Origin: Saksenaea vasiformis B4078
Taxonomy: Eukaryota; Mucoromycota; Mucoromycetes; Mucorales; Saksenaeaceae
DNA length: 61,988 nt
Direction: 5' to 3'
Assembly (NCBI GenBank): GCA_000697055.1
Contig: JNDT01002240.1
Span: 1-61,988 of the forward strand
The position numbers were made by a program, and so were the translations under genes. The notes beneath the pieces are model-generated. The model searched no databases, was not told the DNA's origin, and worked only from the letters and a program-made list of their open reading frames with translations. Positions 9,620-23,171 of the stretch are shown one piece after another. Positions within the stretch are counted from its first letter, which is position 1. Each line of letters starts with the position of its first letter.

Positions 9620-12600
9620 CAAAATAAGCCTTTTACTATGAGAGATGCTTTAAGTGGACAGTGACAACAACAAAATCAACAGAGAGGTAGCTTGGTTAGT
9701 AAAAGGAAGCTATCATAACGAGATAACTTCCGTGTGTGACCAGTACGGTGAGTCCCTGAGTTGACGCAGGGATTCACATTGATAGACCCCTCACGGGTTC
9801 TATTTCCGAACATTCGTTGCTTCATTTCTTTACATGAGAAGTGTTTATAATTTCCGAGCATAGATTTCTTTCCTTTACGATAAGCAGTACTAGAATGTGC
9901 AATTTACTCTCCTATTGATGACTCTCTAAATAACTGTCCAGCAGCCTAGGGTAACGGTTAAATTGTTCGCATGTCAGCTGCTAGAAAGTTAAAAGTTTAG
10001 GTTTACCAATCCTCACCTCTAATTTCTTTGCATGCTTTCACAACGTGAGGTGCCAACCAACTGCGTCCATCAATGCGTATAGATCATTTGATTATTATTA
10101 TTATTATTATTTTTACATTTGACCAGAAATTTCCCAATAAGTTAAAGAATGACAAGTATTAGGACTGTTGAAGTAAGGCCACAGTCTCTTATTCCTCATT
10201 TTTCTTGAAATACTAATGGAATTTACCGAATACTTACAGTTGGTTCATTTTAAACTACCAGGCGGAGCCCAACAACTGAGATCATCTTGTGATCCGAAGT
10301 AGCGGTACCTTGTAGAAGGATGGAGACACCTTCGTGCAATGATTGGGGATTATTGTTCACTTATTGTATAAACATTATCGTTAAATTTCCATGAAACACG
10401 ACATCATCCTTGCAGAAGTAGTACTGTCCTCAGCCAATCAGTTTATTAGTTACGTCAAGAGGAGCAACTGCAATAGTCATCTTCTCATCTTCATATAAAA
10501 TGATATCGGACCGGCTCTTACGACACTCTTTTGTCCTTTGGTATCTTCTTTTTGTAACGCTCTATTCGATTTGCTTTCTTACTCTTTTCGTGATCTATAG
10601 GTGTCGGATAACCTGCGCAATCTAACTGCAAGCTTTAAAGCACGCAGATCAGGCCACACCATTGGACCAACTGCGAGCCCATAAGAAAAATGGGCTGGGC
10701 CTACGCGCCCGTGTAGGTAGCCAGGTATAGACTACAGTCAAACGCGGATTCCAATGATTAATTTTATGCCCATGAAAATTTTCGCGGACCGTAGGGCACC
10801 TCGCCGTCATCGACGGGATCGAAAGCATATAGCATCTTTGATGGCTACTATTCAATCGTTACTTCATCTTGGTGCTTATTTATCATTGTCACGGTACCTG
10901 AGCCGGATGTTTTCTGTCACGATCGTAATGCTCCATAATAACAAGAGTTAAGTGCATGAAGCGGTGATAAAAGATATCTGCCATTGGTATGTCGACTCAT
11001 AACGTAGCCACCCTCTTTGATTTGTTCATTTGTAATAAATATTCTGGAACGAATGCAGAGTTTGTTTATGCTCGGGTCTTTTCTCGGTCTCGACATGATG
11101 CTGGTCATAGGTTCGTGACACTCGCGGAACCACACAGTTCCTGGCTTTCCCCATACATTTAAGCCAGAGCCTGGGTGAGCAGAATAGGACTTATTTTGTC
11201 TCGTGATTCATGTAACTGAGGGAAGCTGTGGGTTTCCAAAAAGTGTGTGCCCAAACGTGCTCGGCAGTAACCAGTTTACTTTGTTTGGTACACTTCACTT
11301 GGTCGGCTGTAATCTCAATAACTCGTGAATGCAGCGCTGGATCTAGATCTTGACACATACTAGATAACTTCTATGCAACTGAGTTGATGCTCGAACGTAC
11401 AGCGTCTGCTTCACACTTAAGCCGTGGATAGTCAGATCAAATAATCAATCGGATGGTGAATTGTTAACAGCACTACCTGTACGGAATCTTTTTATTTGTC
11501 AGTTCTCCATAACGAATAACGGGCAGATATACTTTGTTACTGTAATACTTACTCTTGCTGGTCAAGGATTCAAGACGCAAGCTAGACTTTTGGATAATGC
11601 GGAATCGTGAGGAAACTTTTACGCCGGTCAAGTATTATTTTGCACCGGCGCCACATGAACCTTTCGCTAAGGACACTTGGTTTTATGGATCGACGCACAT
11701 AAACAATATGTCTATTTTCACGTGCTGAATCCTAATTTGGAGAGATTTCAATGGATGGTATGCCATTGATGGGTGCACCTATTAAGGGTAAATCTATCTC
11801 AACATGACTCTATGTACGTATTCCAAGCTTTGCAGGAAAGCAAGAACGATAAATGAAGACTCTTATTGAGCACAATCCTTGCTTATTACCATGACGAGGG
11901 GATCGGAACTTCACTAGACGAGCATTATTTCACAGGATTTGACCATCGCACTGGCGTTTTCTCATATCTTTTTGATGTGTGTTTAAAGAGAGCGGATTTG
12001 TACAGATGTTCATTCAGCTTTAATAATGTGTGCATTCAAGGATGCATTGCGACTCTATATATGAATGTCATTGTCTTTGATGGGTGAAATATTCAATGAT
12101 ATTTCTGATGGTCCTTGATAAACAGTCCAGTAAATGCTGCCCTTCTCTTCTTTACTTCTTCGGCGTGCACTGTTGCAACAATCCTTCGTATAAACTAATT
12201 GTGGCATTGGCAGTTCGGGTTGGTTGACTTGAGCTTTCATTCCGTAGGTCCCCCCCAACTCTCTTTCTGTATGTACCATAGTTCTTTCAATAATCGACAT
12301 AACTAAACTTCATTCTACGCAGGCATTCTTTCTTCTTTTCCTTTTCACCCCAGGAGAGCGCCAGTGCCTCCCAACGGAGTGCGTACGCCCTAGATGGGGA
12401 TACGGCGTCTCTAAGCTCTTATCTTTATATTAAACGAGCAATTTCATGCTGCCAACCGTTTTTTCATCTGTAGCTCCTGGCGGCTCTTTTTTATCAGCTT
12501 TTTTTTTTTTTAGCTGGTTATACAAGAAATGTAATTCATACTGTGTACCAGATCAGATGGGCTGCGCCGGGATTACGCCAACGGTACGTGAGATAACAAA

Positions 12601-13271
12601 GTATCATTGAATGTGCTTATCGTGCATGGCTTTCTTATGTGTTCGGGAAAAGTTGATACAGTTTGACACAGGTTTGTTAAACTTGAGGTGATTGGTTCAA
12701 AATTTTTCAGTTTGCATTTTCATTCGTTCCCAAAATTGATGTCGTGGCCAACGGAGCATGACAAAGCGGAAAATCGCTATTAACAGACACCCAACATGAA
12801 AGTGGAAGAATCATGAGTATCCATTGCCCCATGATTATCGTCGGTACCGCCGTTTTGAACACATGAATGCAAAAATAGGGGTCTATATTTTATAATGCAG
12901 AGGATCTTATCTCTTTCTACACCCTGTACCGTCATCAGTCTATAATGGTTCTTTTTCTTTTTATCATACCGTTTATTTGATTATTCCAAATGACATCTCT
13001 TATGCCAAAGGAAACGAAAGAAAAACAAGAAGCACAAAGCTAGGAAATTTTGGGATTTGCTAGACTCGGTGTAGAGGGGTGGACGGAGAGGGGAGAGAAA
13101 AAAATTGGGGAACGTCGATCAGCAGATTCAGCACTTGAAATCTGCCAGCACTGCGTACATACAAAAGAAACACACACACACATACACACGTTTATGGGAT
13201 TGACTGCGCCACGAGATATGACACACACAAAGAGAAAGTTTTCCGGTAGAAGGTTTTGTCAAATCTTTTGT
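9620..13271. other. Gene-poor spacer
   Basis: About 3.6 kb without a credible gene: only short unrelated frames. It holds an (ATT)n run near 10095-10112, a small hairpin at 9752-9769 (CCCTG/CAGGG stem), and the TATATA-bearing promoter of the preceding gene at its left edge. No tRNA, transposase motif or inverted repeat was found by eye. Confidence 0.5.
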
Positions 13272-13986
13272 TTACATGCTGTCCAGACGTTGAAATGATC
13301 TGCCACCACGCGGTCGTTCATTGAGTTTCGGATTATTTCTTGCCAAGATATCTAATCGGTGTCTTAGAATAAAAAATTCCATGTCGATCTTATATCCTAC
13401 CCTTGTCCAAAGAAACGTGATCAAATCCACACTCGTGCTTGTCAGGGTAACGGTGTGTATCGCAGAAGACGTATTGGCAGCGACACTTGTTGCTGACCTG
13501 CTTCGCCAGCGGGATCTTTTTTTTTTGTCCAATGTTAGGAACTTAATTTTCTTGTTTCATCTTGGAACAATAAAAAAGACTCACCTTTCCTCGACAAACG
13601 AAACAACGGCCCTTGTTCTTCTGTTCAGGCTTACTGGATTCTTTCTCTGTCTTTTCTTCTACTGCTATTGGTGCTGCAGGAGGAGTTACTACTGCTGTTG
13701 CTGCAGGCTCTGTCTCTTTTGTATTCGCCGATTGCAGAGGTTTCTCATCGGATGCCAAGGCGCTCGGCAATTCTTGTTTAGAAACTGGTTCTAGTTCTTT
13801 TCAGTTTCAATTAGCATCTGGTCCTGATTTATTTAATCATCCCCTGTTATGATGCTCACCAGATTTGTTTCGCTCGGCATGTTGCTTAAAGCACTTGGAA
13901 CACATGTTGTTATAAATCTTGTTGCCGTAGAAACCACAACCGGCAGTGCAGTGAGTGGGAATATCGGGTGTGTTGTTATCTTCCAT
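13272..13986 (-). CDS. A20/AN1 zinc-finger protein (stress-associated protein / ZNF216-AWP1 type)
   Basis: Four exons on the minus strand: 13986-13860, 13796-13585, 13515-13401 and 13351-13272, giving 177 aa, the usual size. The first exon encodes an A20 finger (CTAGCGFYGN ... MCSKCFKQH). A low-complexity Ala/Pro/Glu linker follows. The AN1 finger starts CFVCRGK and continues across the next intron with CRCQYVFCDTHRYPDKHECGFDH, quoted in pieces: CRCQYVFC and HRYPDKHECGFDH. The C-terminal DILARNNPKL is typical. Introns are 49-69 bp; the third has a CTAAC branch site and a long A-run before the acceptor. A20/AN1 proteins bind ubiquitin and are linked to stress response and proteasome delivery. 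Family assignment is firm; specific role is not. Confidence 0.92.
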
Positions 13987-16900
13987 GACAGTAAGAAAGC
14001 AAAGAGAAAGAAAAAAGTAGTCGAACTAAAGTGTAGATGAGAGGGAAAAAAAGAACAATTGAGTCGTAAGTTTGCGTAATCGCAGTTTTGCTGAGATTCA
14101 CCCAATGAGTAGCGGACTTTTGCTGTGATGACGTAATGCGTTGTTTCACTCTCCTTATCAATGCCTCCTCCATTCAACTTTTCTTAAGACGATGCTCAAT
14201 ATCGATCACAACCGATGTCCTCATGAGTATATTTAGAGCGGATGAATTGAAGACTTGAGAAAATGCAGAACAGCTTCGTTAAATCCGGAGGAATACGTTC
14301 TGGAAGACAGCATGCAATCACCAGGAGAATACGTGCTTCATCCCGACTGTCGATTCTATAGTGAAATTCAGGCTATCTCTTACTGGCTGAGAAAAGTAGT
14401 AGCGTGCGAATGCAAAACGTTTTTCAATGGCTTATGGACTAGCCCGCGAGCATCGTAGCGAAGAGTAAGATAGTACCCAACGTCTGCGACAAGCATCACC
14501 TCCAGACCTTGAACGTTTCGATAGTTATGTAAGACAATGCGGCATAAGACAGCAGGAGTTGTTTTTTTGCGCCGATCAGATCTGGGACTCCATGAATAGG
14601 GACAAGTACGTACTAGAGGTGCTAGAAAACGCGTGTTACCTTTATAGAACGTTTACGCAGAAAAGCTTAGACCTCGAGATTAAGTTCGCCGAAGATGAGC
14701 TGAGGCCTATCATTAAAAATAGTATACAGTCAACTTGTACAGTTTTCAGTATCTTTACTATCTAAGTAACATCGAGGATAGACAAAGATTGAAGTCAAGT
14801 ATGGACAGCGCAAACTACGTCTTTGCGAATTTCTATCTTGGAAAATGTGATCCTTGTTACCGTGAGTGGCATTGAAGCCAGGCTCGGGGTGCGTATCCGG
14901 TCTTACCGTGGTCGCCGCGGCATAGCTGATTGAGGCTACGGAAATACTATCGTGATGATGATTGTTACTAGATTTTCCGCATAGTTCTGCGTCCATCTTA
15001 AACTATTTAACGTTAGCTCCAAATGGACAATGATCTCAGAAACTACGTCTTTTTACGTTAACACGATATCATGATTCTTCTTGGCGCAGCTTCGGTTCTT
15101 CGTAGATACAAATTTTAATTAGATACCGTAAAAAGAAGTAAACGGCATAGTATTTCCGGGAACTGTCATCACCTGTCTTCCTGCTGAAAGGCGTAGGAAG
15201 CAAAGCAGCCGGCGGAACGATGTTCGCCGACAGGAACGGCGTCATTATTTACCCGGAAAGTGCTACGGATCGCTGTGTCACAACGTAATGTGCTGACAAA
15301 AACTCTGTTTTGGGACGTTCGCGCAGCCATACACATTGGGTTATCGAATTCTATAGTAGACGCTACGTACTAACTGCTGCCCAACTGGCAGCATGCGAAA
15401 GGTTGTTAATAGTTCTGCTTCGGTTCAATATTAATGTATCATGTCTATTTCTTTAACTTTCAGTACTAGTAACATGAAATTGATCCAGCGATCAAGGCGC
15501 ATGAATCTTCCTTGGAAGTTGAGTTGATTTCTTTACGGTATGCTAGTTTTGTCAAAAGCGCAAAGGGGAATTCTCTGCAGTATGAAATCATCGATGAGAC
15601 TTTGTTACATCATAATCATATATTGATACATTATGTCCCATTGTTTACTTTGCTTCGTGCATAGTAGTATACTCTTACTATAAAGACCTGATGCGTATCA
15701 ACCAAGAAGTCCTACAAAAACATGCAAAAGGAAATCACAAAGAAGTAGCAACAACAGTAAGGCCCCCAAGCTCCCCCTTTACAGATAGAGTACTACATGT
15801 GTTTCGGTTGATTCTCTTCTGTGAATACTTGATACTATTTGTATCTTAAATAGTACTTATTCTCGTGGCACCCTTTCAATCTAAACAGGATTAGTGGAAC
15901 TACCTAGCGTTAGTCATTAGTCGATACGTAGGTCAACCAGAAGTTATATCATCGTGCGGTCTCGATCTTGTACTTGCTAACTTACACACAGGTAGCTTAA
16001 CTCGATTAAAACGCTATAAATCATGCATAGTTAGCTCTATAGATAAGAAATAGTTGTACTTTTCGAGTGTAAAAACCTCTCTCTGCTTCTCTGACGTCTA
16101 ACCCTGTAGATAGTGTCCTGTTGCACAAAATGAATCATAAGCACACTCCTTGTTAACGTGAAAGAGGAGCATGTGCAATGACTTTAGAACACGCAAGATC
16201 AGCACATACAAAAAGGAGATGTTCAAACATGGGGCGTAGCCACAAGGTAGAGTTTTTGTCTTCAAACATTTGGGCGGCCCTTGGATTCCCCACGCGGTAG
16301 TGGTACGTGAACGCTATATGTTCCTGTGTCTTTATATATAAGCTTTCTGTAAATGACGATGAAGTTGAATGACCATCGAGTCGTACAGGTACACTTGAAC
16401 GTATTTGTGTGCATCCAGGAAAAGACAAATAAACTTATGACGAGTCTAGCTTCAGAGGCTGTGAAGGAATAGATCATATCCCATAGCAAAGGTTAAAATG
16501 GTTTGCTAGTAACGTTTACGTTTATTATCAATCCAGGCGTCGTTGCTACAAAAAATGTCCAGTACGCTAGATCGTTTCCATTCTTTCCCTTGGAATTCAC
16601 CTCTGCTATCTCCCATAAATAAGATGATAACTTTATAATACATTCGCCAATAATGTCTATCTACAAAGAAATAAATAAGATTTCGTCCTGCACGTTTTAA
16701 CTACGGTTCACATCGTGCTTCCCAAGGAGGTGGCTTTCTGTAGTCTTGCTATACATACAGCAGCGACTAAACATTAATACATTGCGCCTGTTTGCATAAT
16801 GCGCTTTGCCAACGTAATTGGAAATCGGCTTGAAGCTACATTCTTTTTCGTTCCCTGTGCGTTGATCCGCGGGAAGTATCTCACAACAGATATCTACTGC

Positions 16901-18944
16901 GACCTGACCGAGGCAGATAGTTATGGCCTCGTGGCCTGTCAGATTTGTGCTGACCATACGCACTTACCGCAGTTTACTGATCCGGACATGTGCATCTATT
17001 CATTTCTAGCAAGATGTTGCTCAATTATGGTAAGAGATGTCAGGATATGCTATCACGATGATGCAAATTTCTAAATTGAGTTTCTTGCCGACGGAGATTT
17101 TGAGTCTTGAATTTTATTGGTCCGCTATATTCATTCTTGCGATTCGACTTCCTGTTATCCGCAGTTCCCCGTCGCGGACTTGCAAGCGTAAAAAGTAACA
17201 ATTCATTATTCTTTTGTGAAAAAATTAGTAATAAAAAAGAAAGACTCAGTAATGTACTGCGCAAAGAACAAAAACGCATGATTTGCTTAGATAATCATCA
17301 ACAAAAGTTCGCTACGTGATGATGGATAGTTTTAGGCCTGGATCGCAAGTGTTTTAGGTTAGCTTACGCAATTTGTTAGCTTGAAACAGAATTGATATGT
17401 ATGATAATGTAGCATTCTCTGACAATACATGAAACAGATCTAGCAGAAAAGACTCGCTCTGGACTCTGGCTTTTTCTTTTTTTGATCCTTGCTGTTCACG
17501 TTGTATGAGTCGATCCTGACTGTAACAATTCCCTTCGTTTTGGATCTCGCCATGATTTCCATTCTAGATTCAATGACGCCGTTTGAAAGTAAGCGGAGGA
17601 GCGGCGACAAAGAAGGAAATCCAACTAATAGACTTTCCAAATCCAAGCATTTCGCCACCCCGGCGATAAAAGACGATAGTAACAGTCTGTCTACTAAGGA
17701 GTTGTGTCCGGCATGGCAGTAGCCAAATTGGATCTTAAAAGCAACAGAATTACTGCGACAATTGATCAGTGACAACATTTTTATTATTGGTGCACACAAG
17801 CGACTTTTTTTGGTGCACTACATGATCAAACACTTTTCACTGTAATCCGTGGGTAGATCCTTAAGAGTCCTTGGATGCAAAAATGTCTGCGCTGGTACGA
17901 AGACAGGCCTCTCAGGAGAGCCCTGAAAGACGTCCTGGGCAAACCCATCCACATCCTTGATGTCGTCAAATGTCATAGTTATCGTCGCTATTAGATACAT
18001 CCTGTCAGACCTTTTTCAATGAAAGGAGACTCGCTGCTTACTTTGGCGTGCATTATGTTCTCCAGCAATTGGTACACCTTGTGTATGCTTCAGCTGAAGC
18101 GCTTTACCATAATCGAAATATCTACCGTTGTGTTCAAACATGGTTGTTTTATGATATTCACAAAGAAGCTAGTGATTTTTATAGTCCAACATTGTTTTGA
18201 CAAAATACAAAGATGGTACACGACAAGGGTGAACAAAGGACCAAAATGAAGGGAAGAAAGTTCTATTTTCTTTATCGTTGCATTGAATTCATTGTCCTCA
18301 TTCCGTTTACTTAATGCAACTTATCTAAGGAAAACGTCAGCAATAGGATAGTTGCGTATAAGGGTCGTTGTGCACGAACCAGCTCTGACATTCGGGATGC
18401 CAAAACATCGAAATGCTTTGCGATACGAGAAATCCGTGGCTTACGGTTGTCAAGCAACATGTCGACATTTATACCATCTCCACAACATAAAAGTTATATT
18501 CGCGCATTGTACAAACGCATCCTGTCGGAAGCTTCGGCTTTTTTTGATGATAGGACGAGGTAGACGTTCCATCGCGCGCTCTGTCGCCTAACTGTTATTT
18601 AGAACATTCATCGTTAATCGTGCGAGAAAACATTTCAAGGAATACAAGACATGCACAGACGAAGCACGTATCAAGAACAAACTGTTAGAGGCGCGAAAGG
18701 TGAAAATGAAAAAGGAACGTGTAATTGTCGCTCAATATTTTCAACGGTTAGCGTCTGCATCGGATAGAGCGCGCGAATCAAGGAAATGCAAATAGCACGC
18801 TCAAAGTCCTGGAGGCGGCCTATGGGCGCACGGGGAAAACACGTCACCGACTGCTTCATGTAGGTTATTGTTTGGATTCCATTCCATCTTTCGTTAATGC
18901 CTGGTATCAATTAGCCTTATATCCATAGCAATTATCCTGCGGAG
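13987..18944. other. Gene-poor region with one decayed coding stretch
   Basis: Nearly 5 kb without an intact gene. Around 14255-14860 (+) two neighbouring frames read protein-like (YVLEDSMQSPGEYVLHPD; ADQIWDSMNRDKYVLEVLE; LEIKFAEDELRPIIKNS), then shift to another frame (LYYLSNIEDRQRLKSSMD). This suggests a frameshifted relic of an unrecognised gene. The rest is AT-rich, with short random frames only. Confidence 0.4.
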
Positions 18945-19691
18945 ATGACATTCCCAGAGCCTCTTATTCCGGGGATACCTCATACTGCACCACCTCCGCC
19001 GCTGTGCCCACCATTGCGGATTTTGGTGACTCAAGGTTTAGGCAAGAAATTAGAACCGGTATTACCGACACCACCGTATAAGCCTCTGCATCGAGGAAGG
19101 ATGGCAAACCTGTTGTGGCGCTGGCGATCACAACTTTTAAAAAAGATAGAACTACCCCTGCCTTTTGAGATCGTTTGTGAATTGGAGCAGAAAGCTGGAA
19201 TGCCACCTTCGCATCCGGATGGTGCAGCTGCACGTGTAGCGGGCGGACCTCGTTGGAAAGATCTTTATGAAGGCGAGGAACGGGATGCAGATCTCATGCA
19301 CCTTTCCCCAACGGCAAAGCTTGTGCCACAATCAAAACTACAGCGGACTGAGCCACTTCCACCTTCCCCATTTGCAGCATCGCCTTCGCCGTTTACCACG
19401 CTGAGCATGATCCGTCTGGTAGATCCTTCCTTTGAGCACGATGAACAGGAACGGTCGCGTGAGAGTAATCCACGAGGGATTCGACGAGCTTATCGACGAC
19501 TGTTACTTCAAGTGCCACTGATTAAACCGCTTCCTTCTGCCGCTAGCTTGTGGGATAAAAGTATTGTGTACACATTATCCCAATCACGTTGGGTGCCTCA
19601 AGGCACCACATCGCTCCTCAATGATGATCAGGTCCCGCCCAAACAAGTGATGGAGGGAACATTGGCTCGAGATTTCAAAAAGAAAAAATAA
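18945..19691 (+). CDS. Conserved-looking hypothetical protein, proline-rich, possibly mitochondrial
   Basis: Single-exon frame of 248 aa starting at the ATG of MTFPEPLIPGIP. Pro-rich N-terminus, then a basic aromatic helix (RMANLLWRWRSQLLKKIE), a segment LPFEIVCELEQKAGMPPSHP, then GGPRWKDLYEGEE. The C-terminal half contains RGIRRAYRRLLLQVPLIKPL, resembling the basic Leu/Tyr-Arg helices of small mitochondrial assembly factors. I could not assign a family. GC is higher than the surrounding spacer and there are no internal stops, supporting a real gene. It begins a gene-dense, mostly plus-strand block. Confidence 0.65.
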   Translation: MTFPEPLIPGIPHTAPPPPLCPPLRILVTQGLGKKLEPVLPTPPYKPLHRGRMANLLWRWRSQLLKKIELPLPFEIVCELEQKAGMPPSHPDGAAARVAGGPRWKDLYEGEERDADLMHLSPTAKLVPQSKLQRTEPLPPSPFAASPSPFTTLSMIRLVDPSFEHDEQERSRESNPRGIRRAYRRLLLQVPLIKPLPSAASLWDKSIVYTLSQSRWVPQGTTSLLNDDQVPPKQVMEGTLARDFKKKK

Positions 19692-20997
19692 CAAGATTCT
19701 CTGCAAAACACAGCACAGCCCCATGGACCGCTTAAACGTATCTCGCTTTGGAACCGTTTCATCTCATGGCCTGCTAATCCAATGCACTATATACAATCCT
19801 ATGCTGCCTGCCGGTTAATATATGTGTGACAATCAGAAAGACAATAAGATCACATAATAATCTCGCATAAAATCTGATAATAAACCTTTTTACTGCTCTG
19901 GATCCACCTTCTTTTTTTCCTTGCAATCTTGCAGACCTCGTTTTTTTGGATCCCTCCATTGCTCCGCCTAACACAGCCGTAAGGCGCCACCTTTAGCCTT
20001 ATGTAAAGACGCATCCAATGTCAGCTTTGCTGCACCATGTGCTTTTCCGACGTATGACAGCGCAGATGGTCTAAATAGCCGAAAGCCAACATCATGCGGC
20101 ACCATCTTAGATCGCAGCTTTGTGTAATGTTTCGCTTTGCCGTGCCCAAACTCAAGGCGAGATAACAGTTGAATGATTACTGTAATAGTAGTAGTAGTAG
20201 CCGTCGTCATCATCTTGCAGCGCAGCTCTACAATGATAGCTGTCGTAGCAGTGGCAAACAATGCAGGTTGCACAATCTAATCCTCAAAATTCTATTTCTT
20301 GTATGAGTCAGGGGTGTCCATTCCGCTCTGCTGAAACATCTTCAGGTAAGGCTAGGCAAAGGACGGACGATCGCTCCAATAACGTTATACATCGCTATCC
20401 GATAGTTGTATACAGAAAAGTGCCTTACACTCATACAAGACTTGGTCCAGGGATCAGCGTGGGTAGGCGGCTCAGGGTAGCCACAACTTGTGGATAACTT
20501 TTGCGGAGTCTGCTGGCTATTCTTTTGTCAAACCTTTTTTGTTACCAGCTCTGTAGAACAGCTACTTGTTTGCTCGTCTATAGTCAGGTGTATTTGTAAT
20601 GACCATTGCACAGACCATGTCGTTGCGATCTTAAGGGATGGCTGCGGTTTGTCAGCAATGACTAAAACATTCTGAGTCGCTTTCAAGTGAGAGGTCCTTG
20701 CTCTTTTGTTTACGATGACGTTTATTTTCATGCTAAAGTTCGCATGATAGCCTATTAAATAAAATATTGTACTGTTGCTTCTGAGACTCTCTGCTTTCTG
20801 TTGTGATCCGTTACAGGAGTTGGGAGCCTCCGACTCCGCGGACATTATATCGCTTATTCAGTTGTACATTTGCTTCGGTTTCGAATTTTACCGTAGTAGC
20901 AATTATTGAACGTCACACACTATAAAGCGCCTTGCCTGCTGCGGCGGGATTTAATGTCATAAATACCCATCTTGTTCTCCCTTTACCCTCGTTTTTT
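19692..20997. other. Spacer with a weak minus-strand glycine/lysine-rich relic
   Basis: On the minus strand around 20190-19890 two overlapping frames read as one broken low-complexity protein: SYVGKAHGAAKLTLDASLHK and KGGALR in one frame, then LGGAMEGSKKTRSARLQGKK in another. It resembles small fungal Gly/Lys/Ala repeat proteins such as CsbD-like ones, but the match is weak. A short trinucleotide run (TAG/GTA)n lies near 20185. Nothing else is seen before the cyclin gene. Confidence 0.3.
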
Positions 20998-21952
20998 ATG
21001 GCACACACGATTACAATGAACCGAAGTAGACCCGACGATAGAACTTATCACCAACAGCCGGATAATCAGCAGCGAGGTTGTCCCCCTCCTTATCAACAGC
21101 AGCAACAGCAGCAGCAGCAACAGCAACAGCAGCGTGCTTATGTCAACGCCCTTGTTGGTAATACTCCCACATAAAACTTAGTTTGGCGTTACACAGTCTA
21201 ACTAGTATTTCTCCCTAGATGTCACGGTACTAGTCATTGCATCAATTTGGCCGGCTTCAACCAATGGATCGTCGAGTAAGCCCATCGCAGACCTCAATAC
21301 ATTCCTCCATCATATCCTTAAACATTCTCGCACCACCCATTCTACTCTTCAGCTCGCCATTTTCTATTTATTCCGCATCCGACCTAAAATTAATGAAGCA
21401 TCTCACGACGATGTCTATACGAAGTGTGGACGTCGCATGTTTCTCGCCGCCCTCATATGCGCCCACAAATTCCTTCAGGACAAAACTTACAAAAACTCAG
21501 CTTGGAGCAAAGTTAGCGGCTTGAGTGCCACCGAAATCAACCATGCCGAGCGGACTATGCTAGGCTTGTTAGATTATCGTCTTTGCGTCAAAAAAGATAC
21601 CTACGACCAATGGATCGCTATGCTCCGTACGCATCTCAAGACCAAGACGATCCCTGCGCCACCTCCAACGCCATCGCTGACATTTTGTCCTTCGCCTTGT
21701 ACGACCGACGAGGAAGACGATAAAGACGATTGTACAACAGAAAATGACTCAGAATCCACTCCCTGCTTTACACTCCAAAACCTGGGCATGTCAACTCCTG
21801 TGGAATTCAAAAAGCCATGCAACTTATCCCCTTACCGCGTGACATCGGATGCTACTGCGTTTGGATTGCCCTCACCGCCGGAGATAGAACGGAAGCGTAA
21901 ATTATCGGACGACTGTGATATGGGTCCGGCCGGTTCGAGACGGCGTTGGTGA
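20998..21952 (+). CDS. PHO80/Pcl-type cyclin
   Basis: Two exons, 20998-21157 and 21219-21952, give 297 aa. The N-terminus is low complexity with a run of 13 Gln. The intron splits just before the cyclin box (VTVLVIASIWPAS). The box contains TLQLAIFYLFRIRPK, GRRMFLAALICAHKFLQDKT and LSATEINHAERTMLGLLDYRL, the diagnostic pattern of Pcl/PHO80 cyclins. These partner a Pho85-type kinase in phosphate sensing, glycogen control or the cell cycle. The C-terminal ~110 residues are Ser/Pro-rich with acidic clusters (TDEEDDKDD) and probable regulatory sites. Start chosen at MAHTITMNRSR, the first ATG in frame after a stop-free but non-ATG lead. Which Pcl subtype this is cannot be decided here. Confidence 0.88.
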
Positions 21953-22429
21953 TCGTTCTCATACTCTTCTACATTGTACTTTTATGTGTGTTGTATTTAC
22001 GATAGTAAAGAAAACAGGAAGAGATTTTTTATGATCTTTTGTTATAAATATTGTCACTATAGTTTGCTTTTCTCATGTTGTCAAAAGAGAACATGCCGAT
22101 TCTGGGCTTATGCCAAAACGTTAAAGCAGATAGTTCGAAGGCCGGGCCAATTGGTTCGTTTAGGAGATTACGCATAGATTCTCCAAGGGCCCCGTGAATC
22201 TAAGCTCTGAAACACCGACGACTATAACCTGAACGGGGAATGCCGTGACATACGTGCGATCGTGCCATGTGTTCATCAAGTGACCGGATCTAAAAGTCTG
22301 TGGCGACACTTTTTCTAATACAGTGCTATCGATGATGATCATCCCACAATAGTTTGTATGTCTGAGCAGACTTTTACAGATTTCTGCGTCCGTGGAAAGC
22401 CAAGTTTGCACTAATAAGGGGATGGAGAT

Positions 22430-22860
22430 CAAGGTAAAACTGTGAGACCTTTATTTACATAAGCTCAGTCGCTCAGCATTATAGAATAGCTTCAAATTCC
22501 ATTCATGCTTAGTAAATGGAGTAATGTTTGGATGTCATCATAACCCCGAACTGTACAGCCACATAGCTGTGGCGGTGCAATGAATCTAATGGCGTGGGAG
22601 AGGCCCATTCCTGTTAACGACCTGTAGTGGACTTGGAACGGCACAGCATCCGGCGGATCTATTGTGAAAGATGAGTGTGAGACAAGGTTCATCTATCAAG
22701 TGATGGGTGTAAATACCAACAAAAAGAACAGGGGAAAATCTGTATATAGAATAAATTGGCATCCTTACTACGGATGAAATCAAGGCGAAGATGGTCAAAG
22801 AAAAAAATTCTTGGTCTTTCTCGCTAAGTACCACCACATCTTACCATTTGGACGGTCTTC
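22430..22860 (+). repeat. Dispersed non-coding repeat, copy 1 (diverged)
   Basis: Shares ordered motifs with 42770-43400 in the same orientation: GCTTAGTAAATGGAG / GGTTAGTAAATCGAC; AAGTGATGGGTGTAAA / AAGTGATGGGTAAAAA; and TTGGCATCCTTACTACGG / TTGACATCCTTACCGGG followed by AAAGAAAAAAA. No reading frame is conserved between copies, so this is a short non-autonomous repeat rather than a gene. The rest of the 21953-23171 spacer shows nothing else. Confidence 0.6.
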
Positions 22861-23171
22861 TACGTGAGACAAAAGACTCCTGCTTCTGACATTGGAAAAA
22901 ATACAGCCCGCAACTCATAGCATCGCATTATTGTCAAACGAATTAACTATGCATCACAAATTTCATTTGGAATAAATGCCAAATAATCCTACGCTGAGCA
23001 CGCATTACACCGGATTGTATGATAAGACGCAGTAAAATCGACAAACCATCATCGTGAAGCCAGATCGCAAATGCAGCAGAAAATCTGAATTTCCAAATTT
23101 TGTAAGTGACCGTTTTTATCTCCCAAGAAAAAAAAAAGGAAAAATAGTAAGCCAAAGTTTATTAAGTGGTC

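Noticed and set aside
9676..13228. Several 60-90 codon frames in the spacer
   Set aside because: No protein-like composition, no splice continuity between them and no recognisable motif; numbers are as expected by chance.
16799..17074. 91-codon plus-strand frame with several Cys residues
   Set aside because: Cys spacing does not match any zinc-finger pattern and flanks are non-coding.
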